Positions 23,901 to 35,900 of a DNA stretch of 64,000 bases are shown piece after piece. Made by a program: the position numbers and the translations under genes. The stretch spans positions 8,578,701 to 8,642,700 of the forward strand of contig OZ024877.1 of assembly GCA_964017185.1 (NCBI GenBank), written 5' to 3'. The stretch is from Rugalucina vietnamica. Taxonomy: Eukaryota > Mollusca > Bivalvia > Lucinida > Lucinidae. Below the pieces are notes generated by a model. The model worked only from the letters and a program-made list of their open reading frames with translations. It was not told the DNA's origin and made no database searches. Positions within the stretch are counted from its first letter, which is position 1; the number at the start of each line of letters is the position of its first letter.

Positions 23901-26900
23901 TAAAATCTGCTGATTATTTACTTGAATAAGCACCAAGAATTACACCTTCTAATTAAAATTCCATTAATTCAATCAATTCTTAATTCAGTATACAACTTTT
24001 GTTACTTCCTAATTCAGTGGCAACCATTAATTTTTCTCTATAGCTTACCAATGGTTAGTTACTTTCTCACTCTATAACTTTCTATATAACTTTCTACTGG
24101 TAACTGATGCACTGAAGACAGTTTAAATTCCAAGCCCATGCAAAACTAGATTAATTTCTAAAGAGTAAATAAAGAGCAATGGTATTGTTTCTGAATTTAA
24201 AACATATTGAAGCTTAATGATTATTTAAGAAGAAATAGATTCATATTTATATGTCCTGTGCAAAGAAAATTCTGTACTTCTGGGGGAACTTCTGTTTGTG
24301 TGCTAACTGTAGTTCTGGATGATTATCTTGGACAAAAATTTCTCTTATTTTGTAGATATTACATTACGAAAATGTGCCCATTTTATATACAGATTTTTAC
24401 TAAGTTGTAAAAATTGATAATTTTCAGTAGAAGAATTTAGATATTTTTAATATTTTGGCTCAAAACATACATTGTGGGTTAACGTTAGAACTGCCTCGGC
24501 GATGCGGTTCTACTAAGTACCCACAATGTGTATTTTGGAAAAAAATAAGAAAATTAGGTATACCCATGTAAACCCAGTTTTTCTATATAAAAGTGAGGTT
24601 TATGGGGATATATACTGCAAAGACATTTTTTCCTGATGGGTATGAGAAAATGCATCACATGTACACAAACATTTCCATGCTCTGTTCAAGAATATCTCAA
24701 CGCAGAACAATGCCATAAAACTACGATGCTATTCTTGCACAGGACAAACATTTTTAGCTTTTAGTTAAATGCTTAAAACAATACCTTTCTTTTTAGGACC
24801 TATCAAGAAAAAATGCATACACTTGTATGGTTAAAAAGTATAAACTATGGCAGAAACAGCTCACATTTAGCTTTATACAAGGATAAAAAAGTGTTAAATA
24901 CATCAACTAAATAAAATTTATAACCTGTTAGAGAAACAAATGTAACAAAAGGAAACAAAAATAAAGAAGAATCACTGGAAAACTGTTAAGACAAGGTATA
25001 GAAGAGAAAATTTAATAAGACACGGACAAAAGGTGACATTAGATTTACTAAAACCACACACAACATCGAACCTACATTCACATTTAAGTTCCACTATTCA
25101 TTACTTTATTAATTGAAATAAAATAAAACAATATTTACAACGGATACAAACATAAACTTACCATCTTTGAAATCTAGTGAGGACAACTCACGTCCATATA
25201 TCATTTTATCCCTCAAAGGGGTTATAGGTCTTTCATCAGGTGATGGTAAATACTCTGATATGGCAGGACCGCTGGCGGTCTTTAGAGGGTTAAATATCAC
25301 AGTTGCTTCTTTATCCTGCTCTTCTTCTTCATATAATACCACTAGGAGAAAGAATGGGGGGTTGGTGTGTGATGTGAAGGATTTAGAGGCAGTAAGAAAT
25401 AAACCAATACTTGATTCAGTTGGTTGTGTGTATGTCTTATGTCCTGCTCAACAGCTAAGATGATATGGAGGCAGCACCCTGGTTTAAAATCTCATCCCAA
25501 AGACCAGAGAAGCCTGGGATCAAACTCACGACCCCCGGTTTACAAAGCCAGTGGCTTAATCATTATACCATGTCGGCTTCTAATAACTACTTGATCATCC
25601 GTTTGAAACTACATTAGACATTGTATTAATTAGAATATATACAGACATATTCCTCTAATATATGTAACCATGCATCTAAGGTACTTTGATTTCACTTTGC
25701 TTACATGGGTGTGGTTATCTGTTATAGTGCAGCACTCACTTAAACAGCTTCAAACAGTCAAATTAATGTTGATATTTTGATACTTAGGAATTTTTTCAAA
25801 CCTCTTTAACTGGTGAAACACCACCAGTTCGGTACTGAATCTAACTAAGCAGATCTGAACTATGCCCGTTTTGAAATCTGTTCCATAAAGACAAATTCAA
25901 TCTCTCCCTACATAAATCTGAGGCTGTTTAACTTCAGTGTCACATTGTGAAAGTTAATTGTAGAAGTGATAGTACTGCAAGAATGTGTGACAACTTACTA
26001 GGTGCTGATCTGATACCAAAGTCTTTTGGGGGCTGTTTCTCTGCAGAGATACCTTTGACAGTTAATGCTGAGCGAATCATCTCCCCTTCTCCTGTACCAC
26101 CCTGCCATGCTGGTATCTAAGAGCAAAATAGAAACATATCAAAGTACCGTTCTAATTAGCGCACATGCTCCAATAAGCGCACACCTTGGTAATTTCCAAA
26201 AATCATGTGCATAAGCGCACACTGCTGGACTAAGATATTGATATTTTATACACATTTTATACATAAATTCCATATTTACTGCATTAAAACTTAACAGTAG
26301 CTGATTAAACACTATTTTGCAACAATGGAACACATCATTTTCGGTAGTTTTGACATGAAAATTTCTGCAGTTTATGTGTTGTTTTCGTTCCTAGTATGCG
26401 CTTATTAAAAAGATATTTTGTTACTTTAAGTTATTTTAAAAAGTTAAGTGCACTGTGCGCTAATTAGAACAAATACAGTATTTGGAAAATGTATCCCATT
26501 TTATCATGTCTTTGTTTTCAGATGAAAACTATGATCAACTTTCTTAGCTTTAACTACCACCCAAGGCAATGGAATAAAAGCTAATCCTCATAATTCTAAT
26601 TTAAACTACAGCAAGACTTTGTCAGTTACTTCAAGCTTTATGCCCCACTCACTAGCTATGGTCATGTGTAGACAGGATCTCAGTTTAAAGTTTCATCCAG
26701 CCGCAATTGAACACACAACACCTGGTTTAAATGGTAACTTAACCACTACTCCATGGAGGGTTATAACTAGAATAATATGGGTGTAGGGAACAATTTAAAT
26801 TTTTGGTATGAATGCACATCTCATTCTACTATCTATCAATTAATGGTAAAACTGAAAATTGGTCTGAAACTGTTTCAAATATGGATGACTTACTGATTGT

Positions 26901-29900
26901 TTATTCATAGAATCATGTATCCTGGATTTCCGTTGTTGGTTTTCTATGAGTTGAACTCTGGCCACCTCACTTAATCTCTTGGCCTCTCTGTCGGCTTGCT
27001 GCATCTTCTTTAATCTCATTCTCTCACGGGGTGCCAGGTTTTTCCATTTGATGTCATCTTCCGATTTCCGAAGGTCATCCAGGTGAGACCTAGACTTTCT
27101 GAAAAATTTGAAGTTATGTAACAGAAATGATTTACAGCTCTGTCTAACATTTATTATGTTTTGAATTTCCTTACATGTAACTGTTGATAATAAAGACAGC
27201 TGTCTCTGCTCTTCTAAACCTTTTGAGTATTTGTTATGTGGCTTAATATCCCTGTCAACAAATTTTCAGCTATGTTGGGCATTTCACATAACTAACGGGA
27301 GTTAATGTTTCTTGCCCAAGAACTCAGAACCAGTGGGGTTTAAACTCAGAACTAGTGGGGTATACTAAGACCCTCTTAAATCAAAGTTTGAAGTGCTTTT
27401 TCTAGAGTACCACTTAACTTTGATAAAATCACATAACTAAACACTGCTCTCAGAACTCATAACCACATATTTTTTTCAACATATAAGACAGACTTTTGTT
27501 GGAGAAAAAAAATTTTGTTTCACAGACTTCTGCTATAATCTTAAGATGAGCTGTGTCATGAGAAAACCAACAATTTGCATATGGGAAAACAAAGGTGCAG
27601 ATCAGCTTCGCAGTAACCTTTGTTTTCGCTACACGGATAGTACAATCCCTCTTCTTTCTAAATCTAAAATTTCCAGCCTCTATAATTCTAAGTTTGGAAC
27701 AAAACATTTGAGCCGCGACGCGAGAAAACGGGTCTTCGGGGTTACAAACCGGCCTGTACAAGCTCAGAAAAGAGCTAGAAGCTTGAAATTTCGGATTTAA
27801 GTAGAAGAGGAATTGTACTATCCGAGTAGCGAAAACAAAGGCGCTGATCAGCTTCGCAGTTACCCCGAAGCTGATCTGCGCCTTTGTTTTCGCATAGGCA
27901 AAAATCTGGTTTTCTCACGATGCGGCTCATTTAAAGAAAGCTTACAAGACCCTTGCTATTTCTTCAGCATCATTGTCTGCATGTCTGCTGTCATGTGCTG
28001 TATTTATATGCTTCTCTTTGATGTCATGAGACATTTTCTGTAAAAGAAGATATGAATAAAGCATCATGAATAATAGTGCAAAAAATATTGAACTCAATCC
28101 TGAAAACAATATGACTTTGTCCAGTTAAGTTCGTACATACAGGCATTATAATGCAATACTATTATTTATTACTTACTTCCTGGAAATCGCCAAATGAGCC
28201 GCCTCATGGGAAAACCAACAATGTGGTTTCCGAACAGGTCTGACACAAACCGACCTGTACAGTCACAGAAAAGAGCTAGAAGCTTGAAATTTCGGATTTA
28301 AGTAGAAGAGGAATTGTACTATCCGACTGTACAGTTACTGCGAAGCTGATCTGCGCCTTTGTTTTCGCCTATGCACATTGTTGGTTTTCCCACGTGGCGG
28401 CTCAAATCTTTAGTGATGTGGTAAAGCTGGGGCAATTTTTGACATTTGGTAGAACTAATGTATAACCAGAAAGACATTTTACTTATTAAAAATAATGAAA
28501 CCATTTCCTATTTTTAGGGAGCGCGGTGGCGTAGTGGTAGAGCGTCAGACTCCGAATCGAGAGGCCCTGGCTTCGATCCCCACAGGCGTCACAGTGTCGT
28601 GTCCTTGAGCAAGACACATTAACTCCCTACAGTACTGGTTAAACCCAGGAAGCGTTGGCTCCGTCCCTACATGGCTGAAAAATTGTTGACTGGGACGTTA
28701 AGCCTCAACACAAACAAACAATCATTTCCTATTTTTGCAGTCAGAATTTAAAAATGCATTTACCGTATTCACTCTAATTAGGACACAGTGCACTTAACTT
28801 TTCAAACTAACTAAAAGTTAAAGTAAGACAATATAGTTCTAATTAGCGCACACTACGAATGAACACAACACATCAAAATGCTGAAATAAGCATGTCAAAT
28901 CTATCAATGGTGATGTAATTTAAAAGTTCAAATTGTTGCAATGTAGTTTTTTATCATTTATGGTTAAGTTTTAATGTGTCTAATGCGGTATTAGTGTGTA
29001 GTATTGGTGTAAAATACCAATATATTATTCGTGTAGTGTGCACTTATGCACATTTTTTGAAACAACCAGGGTGTGCGCTTATTGGAGCATGTGCGCTAAT
29101 TAGTATGACTATGGTAAATACTACAGCAGAATTATTATAAAGCAAAGTTGAATTCAACGAATAATGAGCCCACACACTTGCTAGTTCAGAGAGACCCCTG
29201 TTGCAAAAACGCATTTAAATCTTTTGCAAAGAAGGATAAAAATTCCGAGAATACTCACCGCTATATGACTGGATATGAGAGGAATTTTCATTAACTCTGT
29301 TGCTGAAGGCCGTCTATCTGGATTTTTGGCTAACATTCTGGAATGGTTAACTTATACATGAGCTGTGTCATGAGAAAACTGGATTTTTGCCTATGCGAAA
29401 ACAAAGGCGCATATCAGCTGTGCAGTAACTGCACAGCTGATCAGCACATTTGTTTTCGCCACTCTGATAGTACAATTCCTCTTCTTCCTAAATCCGAAAC
29501 TTCAAGCTTCTAGACTTTTACTGTGACTGTACAGGCTGGTTTCTGTCCAACCTGCTCAGAAGCCCCAAAGACTGGTTTTCTCGTGTCATGGCTCATATGA
29601 CTGGCAGTTTTTTTTTTTTCAAATTACAATAACATGAAAGGAAACTGTTATGTCGCCATGTAGCACCGATAACTGTCCATCAACGATAACTGTCCACCAT
29701 GGACACTTATCGTTGCAGCCGCAACGATAACTGTCCACTGGACAACTATCGTTGATTTTTCAACGATAACTGTCCACCATGGACACTTATCGTTACTGTA
29801 GTTGATATGACCTGCAGTGTCAACGATAACTGTCCATTTTTGAAAAGAAACAAAAAAACACAAGGAGTCTATATCTTGACAACCAGTTAGCAGACAAGAT

Positions 29901-32900
29901 TTAAACTTGGATCATATGCCCTCTGTACGGTTGGTTTTAAGCTCGACTGCTCGAAGTGCAAAGGGCTGTTGTAGTAACCTCGGTCGTACGCGTTCCCGTT
30001 CTTGTTCGTGTCCGTGTCCGCGTCACACTGCAGTATATATTTTAGAAGTCCAGATCTTGGCAACTATTCATCAGAGAAATTTCAAACTTGGCCCATAGGT
30101 ACCCTGTAGGGTTGGCTTACATTCCATGACATCGGGTCCCTGGGTCCATGCTTGGGAGTGGGGCTAGAGGTTAAAATCTAGGAAACCTTTATAAATTGGT
30201 TGTATTGCGGTATAGTTTTCTAGAAGTCCAGATCTTGACAACTAGTTATCAGAGAGGATTCAAACTTGAACCATAGGAATCCTATAGAGGTGGCTTTCAT
30301 TCTATGACATCCGTCTTATGGGTCCATGCCCAAGGTTAAAATCAAGAACACCTTCAAAGATTGTGGCTGTACTGTGGCATAGTTTTCTAAAAGTCCAGAT
30401 CTTGGCAATTATTTATCAGACAGGATTCAAACAAACTTGGAGCTGTAGGGTTGGCTTTCATTCCATGACATCCGGCCCCTGGGCCCATGGGTGGGGCCAG
30501 AGGCTAAAATCTAGAACACCTTCAAAAATTGGCTGTACTACGATATAGTTTTCTAGAAGTCCATATCTTGACAACCGCTTTCCAGAAAGCATTCATACTT
30601 GGGCCACATATACCCTGTCGTGTTGGTTTCCATGCGCTAGCATCAGACTCCTGGGTTCATGCTTGGTGATGGGGATAGAGGTTAAAATCTAGAACACTTT
30701 CATAAATTAGCCAAAGTTTACATTTTAGTCTATATCTTGACAGCTGTTGATCAGAGAGCATTCATACTTGGGCCAATTGTGCACTGTCAAGTTAGCTTTT
30801 ATTGCATGATATCCGATACTCAAGGTCCATGCCTGGGGTGGGGCTAGAGGTTGAAAACTAGAACATCTAAAATGTTTTTCTTTTATACCTTGAAACTCAG
30901 TTGATATAAAAACATACTTCTTTCAGATAATGATTGAGTATGACCAGACCTTTGACCCAAAAGTAGCCATAGGTCAAAATGACCTAATTTCATGGTCCAG
31001 AGATTTTGCCTTTTATCTTGGCACTCAGTTGGTATATGAACTTGCTTCTTACAGATAATGAGCGAGTATGACTAGAACTTTGACCTGAAAGTAGTTTTAG
31101 GTCAGTGTGACCTAATTTTACGGTCCAGTGATTTTGCCTCGTATCTTGACACTCAGTTGGAATAGGAACATGCTTCTTTCAGATAATGAGTGAGTATGGC
31201 CAGACTTTTGACCCGAAAGAAGTCATAGGTCACAATGACCTAATTTCATGGTCCAGTGATTTTGCAATATATCCTGACACTCAGTTGGTATATGAAGATG
31301 CTTCTTTCAGATGATGAGTCAGTATGACCAAACCTTTGATCGGAAAGAAGTCATAGGTCACAGAGACCTAATTTCATGGTCTACTGATTTTGTATTATAG
31401 CTTGATATTCAGATGGTAAAGGAACATGCTTCTTTCAGATAATGAGTAAGTATGACCAGATATTTAACCCAAAATAGTCATTGCTCACAGTGACCTTATT
31501 TCATGGTCGGTTGCACTGTCAACGATAACTGTTCACCAAAGATGAAATCATTCAAAAAGGTTAAAATGTTTAAACAATATTTGTACCTGACACACTTAAC
31601 TATCTGAAAAGCCTTGTCCTGGATGTGTGAATCAGTAAATGCAATTTTCAAATATTATTGTACATGATAGACAGAACCGGTTGAGTATGCAACGATAACT
31701 GTTCATTACAGACAGATATGGTTGCATTGTCAACGACAACTGTTCACGACGGGTAAAATGATTCAAAACAGCCAAACTTCAAACAATTACTGCATCTGAA
31801 ACGCTCAACTCTTTGAAAAGAGGCTGTCTAATTCAGTCATTAAACATTCAAAGATTTTTATACATGATGGACAGAATCGGTTGGCTTTGCAACGATAAGT
31901 GTTCATTACAGACAGTAGCGGTTGCACTGTCAACAATAACTGTTCACCACAGATGAAATCATTCAAATCGGTGAAAAATGTTTAAACAATATCTGTTCGT
32001 GATACACATAACTATCTGAAAAGCCTTGTCCTGGATATGTGAATCACTAAATGCAGTATTCAAAAATTATTGTACATGATAGACAGAACCGGTTGAGTTT
32101 GCAACGATAACTGTTCATTACAGACAGATATGGTTGCATTGTCAACGATAACTGTTCATGACGGGTAAAATGATTCAAAACAGCCAAACTTCAAACAATT
32201 ACTGCACCTGAGACCAGTGCTTGCACTAGTGGACGTTTTGGGCGTTTTTACGTCCTGAAATGACTCCCGTACGTCGAAAAATGACTCAGCAGACGTCAGC
32301 TGACTTCCACAAAAATCCTCCTACGCCTTGCAGCAAGGCACGCGACGTATTGTCAGAGATGAAAAATTTACCTAATTTAGTGTATTGAAACCATCTTAAA
32401 ACTGTTTATTCGGGGATTAGTGACAGCCAGACCATGCCTCCAGGGTGTAAAGGTGTCTCATTTTATGTGTTGAGCAGAGTAATTTGTGTCAAAACAATTA
32501 ACAGATCAAGGTCAAGCGTGATCAATATTTACTGTTAGATAGGTAGATTGGACTAATCCATTAATATTGGGTAAAACAGGATTAGTCCACTGTAAGTTGG
32601 AATATCATTATTCTGATGGAATTTGTACGGAAGCGTATTAGGCTCAAGTAGATTTTTTTTTCATCTCGTAATAACGAGATCACAAGTCAAAAATACGACT
32701 TGACAAGTTGAAATTACGAGATAGCAAGTCAAAAATTCAACTTAACAAGATGAAATTTTGACTTGTCAACTTGATATAACACATTTTTAAGTCAAAATTA
32801 CGACTTGGTAAGTTGAAAATACGACTTCGCATGTTGAAATTTCGACTTGTTAAGTTGAAATTTCGACTTGTTAAGTTGAAATTTCGACTTGTTAAGTTGA

Positions 32901-35900
32901 AATTTCAACTTATTAATTTGAAATTTCGACTTGTTAAGTTGAAATTTCGACTTGTTAAGTTGAAATTTCAACTTATTAACTTGAAATTTCGACTTGTTAA
33001 GTTGAAATTTCAACTTATTAACTTGAAATTTCGACTTGTTAAGTTGAAATTTCGACTTATTAACTTGAAATTTCGACTTGTTAAGTTGAAATTTCAACTT
33101 ATTTACTTGAAATTTCGACTTGTTAAGTTGAAATTTCGACTTGTTAAGTTGAAATTTCAACTTATTAACTTGAAATTTCGACTTGTTAAGTTGAAATTTC
33201 GACTTGTTAAGTTGAAATTTCAACTTATTAATTTGAAATTTCGACTTGTTAAGTTGAAATTTCAACTTGTTAAGTTGAAATTTCAACTTATTAACTTGAA
33301 ATTTCGACTTGTTAAGTTGAAATTTCAACTTATTAACTTGAAATTTCGACTTGTTAACTTGAAATTTCAACTTATTAATTTGAAATTTCGACTTGTTAAG
33401 TTGAAATTTCGACTTGTTAACTTGAAATTTCGACTTGTTAACTTGAAATTTCGACTTGTTAAGTTGAAATTTCAACTTATTAATTTATTATTACATGTTG
33501 TGAAGTCGAACGTTTCAGTGTACTCTTGCTTATAATAATACCATCATTTTGTGCTAAACAATGCAATATATCGCCGAAGTTTAAACCCAGGTCAAAATAA
33601 AGTTTTATTGCCTTTTCAGTTTCCATTATTCGTTGTTATAGGCCACTTACGATAACTACAGACTGACCATTTTCAAAGGACTTATTATATCTCGTATTTC
33701 ATGTCGTATAATCGACTAGTTATCTTATTATAGCGCTTTCACTGTAGTCTTGACCAGCTCAATTGTCAACATGATTGCGTATGATTGCCACCTGAGGAAG
33801 TTAGAAAAGAAGTTCCTAACCATGATCTCAAATTCATTCATATCTAAATTGCTGCCTTACAAATTGATGGTGTAATCTTTTTTCCTAGTGTAGAGTTAAA
33901 GCTGATAATGACCCATAATCAAGGTATTTAAAGTACAGCCGCGGTGGTGTAATGGATAGCGTATTCGCTTAGCAATCAAGAGGTTGCGGGTTCAAAACCC
34001 GGCTGGTACATATGCCTGTCATGTTGGTGACAAATGTTCACCCTGACGTAATAAAGGCAAACCGCCCATAGGGTGTAACATTTTTTTTTATGACTCACAC
34101 CTTGAGAAAACTTGTCTTCAGGTTTTACCATCCATTCAAAAACAAACCTGAATGTGCAACAACAGGAGAGCTACAGGCATGCAATTTCAGAATTATTAAC
34201 AAGGGGTCTTGCGCGCTGGTTATCCAGAGACAACCAACGTGACTGAGAATAACCAACGCAGATGGAATCAATTTATCACTATAGCATTCAAATAACTGTC
34301 TGTAGAAAGCTGTTCCCAGACAGGTATTTATTACCTCATTTTGCACATTGATTTCATCTGTGTTTGTTTTTCTCAGTTGTGTTGGTTGTCTCTTGATAAT
34401 CAGTTTGACTTGTGTAATCTATTAAGCGAAAACAAAGATGATGATAAGCTATGTTGAACGACAAATTTCAGGACAGGTCAGCTTGTTCTTGGTTAGTTAA
34501 TAATGGCGTTGTTCTATCCATGTAGCAAAAACAAAAGATGCAGATAAGCATATCATGGTTTTCTCATATGAATACATCAAGAAATTGTTGACTGGGACGT
34601 TAAACCTCCATACAATAAAAACAAACCATCATGTTAAGATGTCCGTGAAATGTATACCCCTTAGACCCCACTTTTATATAGGAAAACTGGGGTTACAGCC
34701 TTGCAGGGGTATACATAATTTTCTTATTTTTTATCCAAAAACATTGTGGGTACTCGTTAGCACTGCCTCAGCGAGGCGGTTCTAACATGTACCCACAATG
34801 TATGTTTTGAGTGAAAATATATATATATATAAAATCAACGAAACTTGCACTTTTTGCTTCTTGAAAAAAATCTCTTTATATTGCATGGGCATGTTTTTCA
34901 TAATGTAACCGTCAATACTTTTTACATGGGCAAAGCGATTTGATAAAGATATTAGGCTTAGCTTCGGTGAGCTAACAAGACTTTGCTCTTGTGAGCTGAC
35001 AATGATAGAACATTTTTGTGTTTCATTACATTGTGTGTATACTGTAATCAATGAGATTATTACTTATTTGCAAAAGAAACCTGATGTATTTCATCAAGTT
35101 GACAGTATCATTGGGTATTATATTGGCTATTCAAATGGTAAATTTGCCATAACATTGTCTAATCAGATGTCTTGCTTTATGAGCAAATTATTCATAAGAA
35201 TTATGACTTGTTTTCTTATAATCCATCTTTCATAAGCTCATGTTTTGCCTCTTCAGCTCAGGTGAGCTAACAAGCATTTGCTCAGGTGAGCTAACCTTGA
35301 CACAAATGCTGCTTTTCAATACATGGTGTAAATTATTATCATGGAAAGTAGTACCTGGTGTAAAAAGTTTCATATTAGGCAACTTTCTCCCCTTTGACAA
35401 TGATCTCTTCACACCTCCTATTGTAAACTTGTACACTAGGAATATATTATTGGGGAATTATCTCTGGACCAATTCAATTGATTTACCAACTCCTCAGGTC
35501 AAGTTGTGAAAGGGACACCTGGTGTATTCATGAACTTGACAAGGTAATTGCCAATTATATTGGAAACCCTTATTGTGAAATAGCCATAATACCATCTTGA
35601 AATGTTGACATGCAAACACGTATTTATCTCTTCATATCTTGAAATTTCAACATCTCATCTCGTATTTTTGACTTGTTGTTCAAATAATTCATATTTACAT
35701 ATTGTAATTTTGACTTGTTCTCGCGTATTTTCGAGTTATTATGTTGACATTTCGACTTCACAACATGTAATAATAAATTAATAAGTTGAATTTTCAACTT
35801 AATAAGTCGAAATTTCAAGTTAACAAGTCGAAATTTCAACTTAACAAGTCGAAATTTCAAATTAATAAGTTGAAATTTCAAGTTAACAAGTCGAAATTTC

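Noticed and set aside
28516..28600. Functional tRNA gene
   Set aside because: A and B boxes are good, but the sequence continues into a SINE body with a 14-bp target duplication, and the arms do not form a proper cloverleaf. The same applies to the tRNA-like parts at 8927, 25450, 33936, 62555 and 63453.
32820..33520. CRISPR-like or telomere-like array
   Set aside because: No unique spacers, units are contiguous, and the genome is clearly eukaryotic. The unit is not a telomere repeat.
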